DNA from: Chryseobacterium vrystaatense
GTDB taxonomy: Bacteria > Bacteroidota > Bacteroidia > Flavobacteriales > Weeksellaceae
Direction: 5' to 3'
NCBI RefSeq assembly: GCF_000737765.1
Contig: NZ_JPRI01000004.1
Span: 371,674-435,673 of the forward strand
DNA: 64,000 bases
Position 1 is the stretch's first letter, and each line of letters begins with the position of its first letter. A program made the position numbers and the translations under genes. The notes under the pieces were generated by a model. That model had not been told where the DNA came from and ran no database searches. It was given only the letters and a program-made list of their open reading frames with translations. Below are positions 17,248 through 26,125 of this stretch, piece by piece.

Positions 17248-18294
17248 ATGGCAAAGAAACAACTGACACAAAACGAAAAGAGAATCAACAAGACAATCAC
17301 ACTGCTGGCATGGATCCTTATTATAAGCGGTATTACAGGAATGGTAAGTTTCTATCTCTTCTCCAGAAAAAATGTCACAACAAACGATGCGCAGATCGAA
17401 CAGTATATTACTCCGGTTTCCAGTAAGGTTTCAGGGTTTATTAAAACAATACAGTTTGAAGAAAATCAGTTCGTACACAAAGGTGATACATTGATCGTCA
17501 TAGATAACAGGGAGTTTGTTAACCAGGTAAAAATGGCAGAAGCCGGACTTCATGCCAATGCTGAAAATATCACCACGATAGAAAGCGGAGTCAGCACAAA
17601 AGAAAGTGATTCAAAAATCATCGATGCTAAAATTGCTTCAGCCAAAATTGATATCTGGAGAACAGAACAGGATTTTAAGAGGTATAAAAACTTAGTATCC
17701 GAAGACGCTGCAACAGAACAGCAGTTTGAAAATGTAAAAGCTTCTTATGAACAGGCCAAAGCCAATCTCTTAGCCCTGGAACAGCAAAAGAATGCAGTAA
17801 GAGCAGGTGCCAGTGAACAACAGACTAAAGTAGCTCCCGTTAAAAGCCAGATCCAGCAGAGTTCTGCAAGCCTGAATAACGCTAAGCTTTTTCTATCCTA
17901 TACCGTGATTACAGCACCTTACGACGGATGGGTGGGAAAAAAAACAATTCAGGAAGGACAGCTGATCAAAGAAGGACAGGCTTTGGTACAGATCGTAAGC
18001 AAAGAGAAATGGATCATTGCCAATTATAAAGAAACCCAACTTGGCCAGATCGACTCCAAGCAGGAAGTCATCATCACTGCTGATGCCTATCCTGATATTC
18101 AGTTTAAAGGAAAAGTGGTTTCTATATCACCGGCTTCGGGTTCACAGTTTTCCCTTATAAAACCAGATAATGCTACAGGAAATTTTGTCAAAATTGAGCA
18201 GAGATTTCCGGTAAAGATTATCCTGGATAATAATCAGAACAACGAAAAACTGCTTTCCGGAATGAATGTTCTGGTAAGCGCAAAAAAAATATAG
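17248..18294 (+). CDS. HlyD/EmrA-family membrane fusion protein
   Basis: The periplasmic adaptor of the exporter (348 residues). One membrane anchor lies at about 15-38. It is followed by a half-lipoyl motif (TPVSSKVSGFIKTI), a long coiled coil (about 95-200), the second half-lipoyl with YTVITAPYDGWVGKK, and a beta-barrel domain. The short N-terminal cytoplasmic tail and single anchor match EmrA, which pairs with 14-helix MFS pumps such as the product of the gene at 18599. Confidence 0.92.
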   Translation: MAKKQLTQNEKRINKTITLLAWILIISGITGMVSFYLFSRKNVTTNDAQIEQYITPVSSKVSGFIKTIQFEENQFVHKGDTLIVIDNREFVNQVKMAEAGLHANAENITTIESGVSTKESDSKIIDAKIASAKIDIWRTEQDFKRYKNLVSEDAATEQQFENVKASYEQAKANLLALEQQKNAVRAGASEQQTKVAPVKSQIQQSSASLNNAKLFLSYTVITAPYDGWVGKKTIQEGQLIKEGQALVQIVSKEKWIIANYKETQLGQIDSKQEVIITADAYPDIQFKGKVVSISPASGSQFSLIKPDNATGNFVKIEQRFPVKIILDNNQNNEKLLSGMNVLVSAKKI

Positions 18295-18598
18295 TGATGT
18301 AGTGTGAATGTTAGAGAATATAGGGCTGTGTGAGTTATTAGAGCCGAACGATGTTAATGCAGAAGAATACTGTAATAATGATCACATCCTTATATTTTTA
18401 AATAAGCATAGTATCAGATTTAATAAACAGCCCATTAGATTTTTTCAGCGGAAAGACAGAGTTGCAGCGACAGGCTTACAATGATTCGTAAGTATTTGTC
18501 AATTTACCTTTTACTTTTTTTACACCCTGCTCTTTTGTCCTTCCGCTTTTTATTTATCTTAAAAATATTTCCCTCCTTATCACAATACATCATCAACA
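18295..18598. other. 304-base non-coding gap inside the efflux operon
   Basis: No open frame, hairpin terminator or TAnnTTTG box stands out between the adaptor and pump genes, although operons of this type are usually tightly packed. It may hold a decayed insertion or a second promoter; I cannot say which. Confidence 0.5.
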
Positions 18599-20161
18599 AT
18601 GCAACACAATACAGTTTATCATAAATGGGTACCGCAATGGCTGAAACTGCCCCTTCTGGTACTCGCCCTTTTCCCTCACCTCATGTTGTTGTCGCTCTTG
18701 CATTCCAACAGTGCCTTCACTTCTTCTTTTATGGATGTAGATTCAGATGACATCCAGTATTTAATGATCCTGATGTATGGGACATTTGTGGTTACCCTTT
18801 TGGTACTACAAAGGTTTCTGGCGTATTTCAGTGTCAAATATTATATCCTTTTGATGGCCTCGGTTTCTGTAATTATACTGTATGTATTATCGGTTACGAA
18901 TAATTACCAGGTCATTTTAGTCATTCGTTTTCTTGAGGGAATTTTCGGACTTTTTGAAGGTGCTATTTTTCTTCCGCTGATCATCGCTGAGCTAAAAACC
19001 AAACATGCAAAAGTGATCGCTTATCTTTTTATGTATACGATCATGCTGACCGGTGGAACAATAACAACTTCTTTATTAAAATCAAGCATTGAAAACTATG
19101 ATTTTCGGCATATGATTTTAATGATGCTCTATTTTCATGTTTTTGTTCTCATTATAGGGATTACTCTTTTCAATACGAACAGATTTTTCCCTAAAATGCC
19201 TCTGTACCAGCTTGACATCACCAGTTGGTTCTTGCTTTGGGCTTGTCTGCAGTCTGGTGGATATGCCATTATTTATGGTAAAAGACTGATGTGGTTTGAA
19301 TCTGATACCATTATCATGTGCCTCTTCATATTTCTTATTTCAGGGGGATTATTCATGCTCAAACAAAGAAATTCCAAAAGGCCTATCTTTCATTTTGAAG
19401 TCTTCAGGTCCAAAAATGTCATTGCCGGGATGATCCTGTTTTTTATTTTTTATCTGATCCGGTCTGGGCTGAATAATGTATACAGCATTATGGCAACAGT
19501 ATGGAAATGGCCGTGGGATTATATTGTCGACATTCAATACTGGAATGTGGCAGGAACCTTAGTTGGCATTGTTTTATCAGGAATCTGTCTGATGCGGGGC
19601 ATCTCTTCAAGAATCGTTTTCTTTACAGGGTTTCTCCTTCTGGCAGTTGATTGTGCCTGGTTCACTTATACTTTTTATCCCGACACTACGCTTTCCACCA
19701 TCTGTCCGCCTCTATTTCTTCAGGGAATTGCACAGGGATTGCTGTTTACACCTCTTGTTTTCTTTCTGATTTCGGGAATGCCGGAGCAATATGTCGCCAA
19801 TGCGACAGCCTTAGGAACTACAACCCGTTTCTGGACTACCGCAATCGGATATGCTCTGATGCAAAACCTCATGCTGTTTTTAACGTTAAAACATTCTGAT
19901 ACTTTAAGTTTTAATCTGACGAATACCAATCCTGTTTTCTATAGCCAGTGGGATCATATTTTCGGAGCTCACCTGTCAAAGCTTCCGGTCAATGAATCCT
20001 TATCTATGACCGCAGGAGCATTTAAAGCTAAAATAACAGCACAGTCGATTCTTCTTTCCAATATGGAAATTTTTACCGGACTGTTCTGGCTTGCTTTGAT
20101 TACTGCATTCGCTTTATTACTTTATCATCCCGTAAAAATTGCAGTGAGAAATATTATGTAA
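18599..20161 (+). CDS. MFS transporter, 14-helix drug exporter (EmrB/DHA2 type)
   Basis: A 520-residue inner-membrane protein with about fourteen hydrophobic helices and polar segments at both ends. It lies behind genes for a TolC-type duct and an EmrA-type adaptor, so it should be the proton-driven pump of that tripartite system. Motif A between helices 2 and 3 is weak, as is common in Bacteroidota members. The substrate is unknown. Confidence 0.87.
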   Translation: MQHNTVYHKWVPQWLKLPLLVLALFPHLMLLSLLHSNSAFTSSFMDVDSDDIQYLMILMYGTFVVTLLVLQRFLAYFSVKYYILLMASVSVIILYVLSVTNNYQVILVIRFLEGIFGLFEGAIFLPLIIAELKTKHAKVIAYLFMYTIMLTGGTITTSLLKSSIENYDFRHMILMMLYFHVFVLIIGITLFNTNRFFPKMPLYQLDITSWFLLWACLQSGGYAIIYGKRLMWFESDTIIMCLFIFLISGGLFMLKQRNSKRPIFHFEVFRSKNVIAGMILFFIFYLIRSGLNNVYSIMATVWKWPWDYIVDIQYWNVAGTLVGIVLSGICLMRGISSRIVFFTGFLLLAVDCAWFTYTFYPDTTLSTICPPLFLQGIAQGLLFTPLVFFLISGMPEQYVANATALGTTTRFWTTAIGYALMQNLMLFLTLKHSDTLSFNLTNTNPVFYSQWDHIFGAHLSKLPVNESLSMTAGAFKAKITAQSILLSNMEIFTGLFWLALITAFALLLYHPVKIAVRNIM

Positions 20162-20204
20162 TTTTTAGGCCGAAAATTTGCTGTACTTCCTGAAATTTGA
20201 TCTT

Positions 20205-21566
20205 ATGAAAATTCAGGAAATTGTCTCCCATCAGAAAACTTTTTTCAAAACTCAGCAGACGAAAAATATCAAGTTCAGGAAAATGTATCTTGAAAAACTT
20301 CGGGATATCATTATAAAGAATGAAAATCTTTTATGTGAAGCCATTTACCGGGATTTCGGCAAATCAAAATTCGATACTTTCACAACGGAAATTTCTTTTG
20401 TACTTAATGATATTAATTATTACCTGAAGAATTTAAACGCCCTCACAAAACCCAAAAAAGTTACAACCAATCTTGCTAATCAGATAGGTAGCAGCAGCAT
20501 TCATCCGGAACCTTTAGGCTGCGTTCTGGTCATTGGTGCCTGGAATTATCCTTATCAATTATCTTTATCTCCAATGATTGCTGCCCTGGCTGCAGGAAAC
20601 TGCTGCATTTTAAAACCTAGTGAAATAGCAGAAAATACTATGAAGATAATGGCTAAACTCATCAATGAGAATTTTCCTCCTGAATATCTGTATGTTTACG
20701 AAGGGGGTATTGATGAAACCACGGAACTTTTACGCTTCAAATTTGATAAAATATTTTTCACAGGAAGTACAAAAGTCGGAAAAATTGTTTACAGAGCAGC
20801 AGCAGAAAATTTAACTCCTGTCGTTCTGGAATTAGGAGGAAAATCTCCGGCTATTGTAAGCAAAGATGCTGACCTGGAAACAGCAGCCAAAAGAATTGTC
20901 TGGGGAAAATTCCTGAATGCCGGACAAACCTGTGTGGCACCGGACTATCTACTGGTAGACGAATCTGTCCATGAACAGTTTCTGGAAATGCTTAGAAAGT
21001 ATATTAATGAATTTAAATACACCCCAGATTCCGAACAGTATACCAAAATAATTAACCGAAAGAACTTCAACCGTTTGGTAAAGCTTATCAACAGAGAGAA
21101 AATATATTTTGGAGGAAATTCTGATGAAGAAAATCTATATATAGAGCCTACCCTTTTAAATAATGTCAACTGGGAAGATGATGTGATGCAGGAAGAAATA
21201 TTTGGCCCTATACTTCCCGTTATTTGTTTTAGCCATTTTAACCTGGTTCTTAATACCCTTCTGGAGCTTGAAAAACCTCTTGCAGCTTATCTGTTCACCA
21301 GGAATTCTGAAGAAAAACAAGCTTTTACGGCTAAACTGTCCTTTGGCGGTGGATGTATCAATGATGTGATTATGCATTTAGGTAACGAGCGTATGCCATT
21401 TGGAGGGGTCGGAGCGTCCGGTATTGGAAATTACCACGGTAAATTCGGTTTTGATGCTTTTTCACATCAGAAATCTATTTTAGAAAAAGCAAACTGGGGT
21501 GAACCCAGTATTAAATATCCTCCCTATTCCGAAAAAAAATTAAGTTGGATCAGGAAATTGCTGTAA
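20205..21566 (+). CDS. Aldehyde dehydrogenase (class 3-like)
   Basis: A 453-residue NAD(P)-dependent aldehyde dehydrogenase. The general base Glu209 (LELGGKSP) and the nucleophile Cys243 (NAGQTCVAP) are present, as is the cofactor motif FFTGSTKVG. The short length and the ending resemble class 3 enzymes acting on fatty or aromatic aldehydes. The earlier in-frame TTG at 20178 is replaced here by ATG 20205. It follows the efflux pump by 43 bases and may be co-transcribed, suggesting detoxification of reactive compounds. Confidence 0.9.
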   Translation: MKIQEIVSHQKTFFKTQQTKNIKFRKMYLEKLRDIIIKNENLLCEAIYRDFGKSKFDTFTTEISFVLNDINYYLKNLNALTKPKKVTTNLANQIGSSSIHPEPLGCVLVIGAWNYPYQLSLSPMIAALAAGNCCILKPSEIAENTMKIMAKLINENFPPEYLYVYEGGIDETTELLRFKFDKIFFTGSTKVGKIVYRAAAENLTPVVLELGGKSPAIVSKDADLETAAKRIVWGKFLNAGQTCVAPDYLLVDESVHEQFLEMLRKYINEFKYTPDSEQYTKIINRKNFNRLVKLINREKIYFGGNSDEENLYIEPTLLNNVNWEDDVMQEEIFGPILPVICFSHFNLVLNTLLELEKPLAAYLFTRNSEEKQAFTAKLSFGGGCINDVIMHLGNERMPFGGVGASGIGNYHGKFGFDAFSHQKSILEKANWGEPSIKYPPYSEKKLSWIRKLL

Positions 21567-21568
21567 AT

Positions 21569-21596
21569 AAAAAAACCGGGAAAATTTCCCGGTTCT
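21569..21596 (-). terminator. Terminator between aldehyde dehydrogenase and thioredoxin-like gene
   Basis: ACCGGGAAAATTTCCCGGT-type perfect palindromic stem (21574-21594). The long T-run is on the minus strand, so it mainly ends the thioredoxin-like gene. Confidence 0.82.
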
Positions 21597-21600
21597 GATC

Positions 21601-22173
21601 TTATGACTTTGGAGCCCACTGATTAAAGAACTCTTTTACTTTCTCTGCGCTGTATCCTTTTCCTTCTTCAAGAACAGAACTGTCTTTCAACACATGAATT
21701 GGTTTTCCATTTTTATCTAAAACAATAAAAAACGGATATCCCATCTTTTCTTTGATATTAATATATTTAGCAAAAACTTTTGGATTCTCATTATCAGGAG
21801 AATAGTTCAGGTGATAATACAGATAGTTTTTATCTACAGTTTCCTTCAGTTCAGGAGTAGTCTGTACAAAATTATTAAAACGGAGACACCAGATACACCA
21901 GTTTCCACCGGCCTGGATCATTATATTCTTTCCTTCTTTTTTTGCCTGGGCAATAAGTTTATTGATATCAGCTTCAGCATTAGCTTTCGGGTTATAAGGC
22001 TTAGGTAGTTTTGCCTTTTCCTCACCCGCTTTCTTCTTCGCATCCAGTTCTGCATGGTCAGCTTTTACCAGAAGGGTATTATCCTGTTTCCTTCCTTCCG
22101 GAACATTTTTGGTTTTCTGAGAAAAAGCTAGTACACTAAGTCCCAAAAAGGCTATGATCGACAATTTTTTCAT
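21601..22173 (-). CDS. Secreted thioredoxin-fold protein with WCIWC motif
   Basis: A 190-residue exported protein: signal peptide ending near AFSQ (residue 19), a Lys-rich linker, then a thioredoxin fold with the active site WCIWC and a cis-Pro region (GYPFFIVLD). The CIWC pair may act in periplasmic disulfide exchange. I start at ATG 22173; the longer frame to 22224 would span the -7 box TATTTTTG at 22210-22217 and lacks a signal peptide. The gene diverges from lpxL. Confidence 0.85.
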   Translation of the reverse strand: MKKLSIIAFLGLSVLAFSQKTKNVPEGRKQDNTLLVKADHAELDAKKKAGEEKAKLPKPYNPKANAEADINKLIAQAKKEGKNIMIQAGGNWCIWCLRFNNFVQTTPELKETVDKNYLYYHLNYSPDNENPKVFAKYINIKEKMGYPFFIVLDKNGKPIHVLKDSSVLEEGKGYSAEKVKEFFNQWAPKS

Positions 22174-22209
22174 AATATAAAAATAAAAAAAATTTATACT
22201 TATTGCAAG

Positions 22210-22217
22210 CAAAAATA
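22210..22217 (-). promoter_or_regulatory. -7 promoter box of the thioredoxin-like gene
   Basis: TATTTTTG then C on the minus strand, 36 bases before the chosen ATG at 22173. Confidence 0.5.
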
Positions 22218-22238
22218 GAACCATAATTTTTTTATCAC

Positions 22239-22246
22239 TAAATTTG
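22239..22246 (+). promoter_or_regulatory. -7 promoter box of lpxL-like gene
   Basis: TAAATTTG then C, only eight bases before the ATG at 22255, so transcription probably starts at or within a few bases of the start codon. Confidence 0.55.
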
Positions 22247-22254
22247 CATGTTTT

Positions 22255-23139
22255 ATGAATTTCTTAATCAAAATATTATATTTCATTTCAAAACTTCCGC
22301 TTAAAGTATTGTATATTTTTTCGGACGTTATGTTCTTCTTAAACTACTATCTGGTAGGCTACCGAAAGAACGTTATTACCCAGAATCTACGAAATTCTTT
22401 TCCTGAAAAATCAGAAGAAGAAATCAGAACCATAAGAAAGAAGTTTTACTTAAATTTCTCAGATTATCTTGTAGAAACGATCAAATCTTTCAGTATTTCT
22501 GAAACAGAGGCCAGAGTCAGAATGCAGCATATCAACCAGGAGGTTTTTCATGAGGCTAAGGCTGAGGGTAAGAATATTATCATGCTTGCAGGACATGTTT
22601 TTAACTGGGAATGGATCAATGCTTTGGCAAAAATCATCCCTCAAAAACACTGCCACCCGGTGTACAGAAAGGTTAACAGTGACTTCTGGGAAAACCAGAT
22701 GAAGAAAGTAAGGAACAAATTTGGGAATGAAGCACTGGAAGCCAATGAAGTAATCATGAATATCTTCCGATCTAAAAGTGATGGCGAATCCGCTTATATG
22801 TTTGTAGCAGATCAAACCCCTCATGTTGCCCATGTTAATTATGGATTAGAGTTTCTCAACCAGAGAACACCTGCATTTATCGGGTATGACAAACTGGCTA
22901 CGAGAATGGACCTTGCTTTTATTTACTGCGAAATGAAGAAAGTAAAACGGGGCTATTATCAAGTGAACTACCACCGGATTTATCCTGACGGTGAAAAATT
23001 CGTAGAACATGAAGTGGTAAAAAAGTTCCATAAACTTCTTGAAAATACGCTGCACAAAAACCCGGACAACTACTTGTGGTCACATAGGAAATGGAAATAT
23101 AAAAGTTCCATTAAAAATTATGATGGTGAAAAAAAATAA
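22255..23139 (+). CDS. Lipid A biosynthesis acyltransferase (LpxL/HtrB family)
   Basis: The family adds a secondary acyl chain to the lipid A precursor at the inner membrane. An N-terminal hydrophobic anchor (about 5-34) precedes the catalytic H-x4-E motif in GHVFNWE (His114, Glu119). Length 294 is normal. The glycosyltransferase gene follows after six bases, suggesting a joint role in envelope glycolipid synthesis. Which acyl position it serves is not predictable. Confidence 0.9.
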   Translation: MNFLIKILYFISKLPLKVLYIFSDVMFFLNYYLVGYRKNVITQNLRNSFPEKSEEEIRTIRKKFYLNFSDYLVETIKSFSISETEARVRMQHINQEVFHEAKAEGKNIIMLAGHVFNWEWINALAKIIPQKHCHPVYRKVNSDFWENQMKKVRNKFGNEALEANEVIMNIFRSKSDGESAYMFVADQTPHVAHVNYGLEFLNQRTPAFIGYDKLATRMDLAFIYCEMKKVKRGYYQVNYHRIYPDGEKFVEHEVVKKFHKLLENTLHKNPDNYLWSHRKWKYKSSIKNYDGEKK

Positions 23140-23145
23140 AATCTG

Positions 23146-24123
23146 ATGCCGAAAAAATTAGCCGTTGCTATCTTAAACTGGAATGGTAAAAGCTGGCTTG
23201 AAAAGTTTCTTCCAAGTGTTGTCAGTTTTTCTCAAGATGCAGATATTTACATCATTGATAACCTTTCTTCTGATGATTCTGTAGAATTTATACAAACTCA
23301 CTTTCCGACAGTGAAAATCATCGTAAATGACCGAAATTACGGTTTTGCAGGTGGTTACAATGAGGGTTTAAAAGAAATAAAAAACGAATTTTACTGTCTT
23401 CTTAACTCTGATGTAGAAGTTACTGAAAATTGGACAGAACCGATACTGGCGCTGTTTGAGAAAGATACTTCTATTGCAGCTATACAGCCAAAGATTTTAT
23501 CATTTAACAATAAAAATTATTTTGAATTTGCTGGTGCTGCCGGAGGCATGATCGACAATTTGGGTTATCCCTACTGTCGTGGGCGGATTTTTGATAATCT
23601 GGAAGAAGATAAGGGACAGTATGATGATGAAACGGAAATTTTCTGGGCTTCAGGATGCAGCTTTTTTATCCGCTCAAAGGATTTTTGGGAGCAGAAGGGT
23701 TTTGACGAACGATTTTTTGCCCATCAGGAAGAGATTGATCTCTGCTGGAGGTTAATCAACTCCGGAAATAAAATATTCTATACCGGAAAGTCGAAAGTCT
23801 ATCATGTAGGCGGTGGAACTCTCAATAAACAAAGTGCTCAGAAGACTTATTTGAATATAAGAAACAATCTTTCTATGATGCTGAAGAACCTTCCTTTTCC
23901 TAAGTTGATAGCATTGATTTTTTTCAGGCTGTGCATAGATGGGGTTGCGGGAATTTATTTTGGCTTTAAACACGGTTTTCCACATCTTTGGGCCGTCGTA
24001 CGAGCTCATTTCGGGTTTTATGGACAACTTCCAGGAACCTGGAAACTTCGCCAAAACTATCAGAAAGACAATTTCTACCAATCAAAATGGCTTATTTTTA
24101 AACATTTTTTAGGAGGCAGATAG
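23146..24123 (+). CDS. Family 2 glycosyltransferase
   Basis: A GT-A fold transferase of 325 residues. The N-terminal AILNWNG, the sugar-nucleotide site LLNSDVEV (about residues 85-92), the FWASGCSFFIR segment and the acidic HQEEIDLCWR are the usual motifs of rhamnosyl- or similar transferases. A C-terminal hydrophobic stretch (about 258-290) may anchor it to the membrane. It follows the LpxL-type gene closely, consistent with a role in cell-surface glycan synthesis. Donor and acceptor are unknown. Confidence 0.9.
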   Translation: MPKKLAVAILNWNGKSWLEKFLPSVVSFSQDADIYIIDNLSSDDSVEFIQTHFPTVKIIVNDRNYGFAGGYNEGLKEIKNEFYCLLNSDVEVTENWTEPILALFEKDTSIAAIQPKILSFNNKNYFEFAGAAGGMIDNLGYPYCRGRIFDNLEEDKGQYDDETEIFWASGCSFFIRSKDFWEQKGFDERFFAHQEEIDLCWRLINSGNKIFYTGKSKVYHVGGGTLNKQSAQKTYLNIRNNLSMMLKNLPFPKLIALIFFRLCIDGVAGIYFGFKHGFPHLWAVVRAHFGFYGQLPGTWKLRQNYQKDNFYQSKWLIFKHFLGGR

Positions 24124-24370
24124 AGGATGTTTCACGAATTCTTATATCAATATGTGAAATAAAGTTGTTCTATAATATTCCTCATAAGAAATGAAAGTCT
24201 AGTATCATTTGATATCCCGGAAAATTTATAACTTACGCTATAAATAAATTTAAACATCAAACTCTAAACTCTGAATCACTTATAGGCCTTTATTGGGGCT
24301 TTACCTATAATAAACAGACCGCTCTGACCAACATTATTATTCATAATTTTTAATTAATCACTCATAAAAA

Positions 24371-24928
24371 ATGGATTTCTGCGCAATAGATTTTGAAACA
24401 GCAACTCACGAGAAGAATTCAGCGTGCGAAATGGGTATTTGTGTTGTACAGGATTCTAAGATCGTTGAAACAAAGACCTGGCTGATCAAACCACCGAGCT
24501 TTCCTTATTTCAGCAGATTCAATATTGATGTTCACGGAATACAACCTGAAGATGTAAAAGATGCCCCAACTTTTGACGAAGTTTGGTATGAAGCTGAAGA
24601 AATGATGTACGGAACTCTGATGATTGCCCATAACGCCAGCTTTGATGCCGGGGTTTTAAGAGGCTGCTTTCAACATTATGGTATGTTTACTCCACAGCTC
24701 AACTATCTTTGCAGTATTCAGCTGGCCAAAAAATCATGGAATTATCTTCCTAAATATGGGTTGAAACATCTGGCAGAACATCACCAGATCAGCCTGAACC
24801 ATCACCGTGCCGGAGATGATGCAGAAGCCTGTGCTAAAATTTCGCTGCTGGCCTTTGAAAAATTAATCATTACTGAAAACGACGAAATACATGAATCATT
24901 TTTAAATAAATACATCAAAAAACTATAA
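24371..24928 (+). CDS. 3'-5' exonuclease, DnaQ/DEDDh type
   Basis: A 185-residue nuclease domain similar to the DNA polymerase III epsilon subunit. Exo I is IDFETAT (Asp7, Glu9), Exo II HNASFDAG, and Exo III HRAGDDAEA with the His and Asp of the DEDDh class. It consists of the nuclease domain alone with no polymerase-binding tail, so it may act in repair or RNA processing rather than as the replicative proofreader. Ten bases separate it from the next gene. Confidence 0.9.
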   Translation: MDFCAIDFETATHEKNSACEMGICVVQDSKIVETKTWLIKPPSFPYFSRFNIDVHGIQPEDVKDAPTFDEVWYEAEEMMYGTLMIAHNASFDAGVLRGCFQHYGMFTPQLNYLCSIQLAKKSWNYLPKYGLKHLAEHHQISLNHHRAGDDAEACAKISLLAFEKLIITENDEIHESFLNKYIKKL

Positions 24929-24938
24929 CCTAAAAACA

Positions 24939-25655
24939 ATGAAAAAACTTTTACTTCCTGCTGCTTTTATCATCAGCACTTTATTTCAGGCACAGAGTAC
25001 TGAACTTGTAAATACGACATGGTATTTAAAGAAAGTTGTTAAGAACAGCACAACCTATATGCTTCCTCAAAATAGCGAAATAGGAACACCTACAATGGCT
25101 TTTACTCCATCAGGTATGTCAGGTTACACTAATATGAGTAGTCCTATTTGTGGGACAAGCATGTGGGGTAACATCCATGAATCTGATATCACTCCTGCAC
25201 ATTTTGTTTTCTGGACTTATGGTGTCGGTACAAATCAAACATGTACAACACCGGAGAATACTACTTTTTTTACTCAGTATGCCAATTATTTTGCATTCAA
25301 TTCAGAGCAGCATAATTATCAAATTACCAATTCCGGAAATACAAGAAATTTAGTTATTACCAATAATCTTGGAGATCAGGCCTTTTATGAAAGTTCTTTT
25401 CTGGCTGCCAGAGAAACAATATCATCCGGTAAACCCTCAGTAAAGATTTATCCGAACCCTGTAAAAGACGGTTTCCTCGAAATTCAAGGCATCGAGCGTA
25501 TTGAATCAACAAAGATTTATAACGCTGAAGGGAGACTCGTTTTTGAGAATTCCAATGATTCCAAAATAAACGTTTCCAGCCTTTCAAAAGGAGGATATTT
25601 CTTAGAAATCAAATCTCAACAGGGAATCAGCAGACATAAATTCATTAAAGAATAA
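24939..25655 (+). CDS. T9SS cargo protein with META-like domain
   Basis: A 238-residue secreted protein: signal peptide (cut near FQAQ, residue 19), an N-terminal domain beginning with NTTWYLKKV that recalls META/HslJ-type folds, and a C-terminal type A sorting domain (about 165-238; KIYPNPVKDG, LSKGGYFLEI, ending HKFIKE) recognised by the type IX secretion machinery. The protein should be exported to the surface or medium. Its function is unknown. Confidence 0.88.
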   Translation: MKKLLLPAAFIISTLFQAQSTELVNTTWYLKKVVKNSTTYMLPQNSEIGTPTMAFTPSGMSGYTNMSSPICGTSMWGNIHESDITPAHFVFWTYGVGTNQTCTTPENTTFFTQYANYFAFNSEQHNYQITNSGNTRNLVITNNLGDQAFYESSFLAARETISSGKPSVKIYPNPVKDGFLEIQGIERIESTKIYNAEGRLVFENSNDSKINVSSLSKGGYFLEIKSQQGISRHKFIKE

Positions 25656-25657
25656 TA

Positions 25658-26059
25658 CTAGTTGCTCAACACTTCAGACAACAGGTTAAACTTTGGGATT
25701 TCAATCTCAAAGGTTTCCTGTGTCTCCATGTTTTTAACAAGGTATTTCCCGCTCATATTTCCTACGCCGGACCTAAGCATAACATTTGAAAAATAAGCGA
25801 AATTTTCGCCTTCCGGGATTTCCGGTGTCAAACCGATCACACCATCTCCAATAATCTCTGTATATCCAAACCCGACATCAAAGATGAGCCATTTTCTTTT
25901 GAGTACTTTAATAGGAAAGCTTCCGTCATTTTCTATTGTAATATTGTACTTAAAAACGTAACGGTTTTCGGATGGATAACTGTTTTTACTATCATATTCA
26001 GGTATTACTGAAACTTTGATATTGGAAGTCATTTTTGAGAACATCACCTTAGTTTTCAT
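25658..26059 (-). CDS. apaG: ApaG domain protein
   Basis: A 133-residue ApaG-family protein with an immunoglobulin-like fold, linked in enterobacteria to Co2+ resistance and Mg2+ efflux though its biochemistry is unsettled. YVFKYNITIEN and the GSFPIKVLKR and GEVIG-like (IIGDGVIGLTPEI) stretches are typical, as is FAYFSNVMLRSGVGNMSG. An internal ATG at residue 10 (26032) is an alternative start giving the more usual length. Its stop lies two bases from that of the converging T9SS gene. Confidence 0.88.
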   Translation of the reverse strand: MKTKVMFSKMTSNIKVSVIPEYDSKNSYPSENRYVFKYNITIENDGSFPIKVLKRKWLIFDVGFGYTEIIGDGVIGLTPEIPEGENFAYFSNVMLRSGVGNMSGKYLVKNMETQETFEIEIPKFNLLSEVLSN

Positions 26060-26066
26060 AACTTAT

Positions 26067-26095
26067 ACAAAAATCTCGCCTTTTTCAAGGCGAGA
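26067..26095 (-). terminator. Terminator of the sucAB operon
   Basis: On the minus strand TCTCGCC, eight bases, GGCGAGA followed by a T-run; located between sucB and apaG. Confidence 0.82.
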
Positions 26096-26125
26096 CTGTA
26101 AGTTATCTTAAAATTTTATTAAAAT

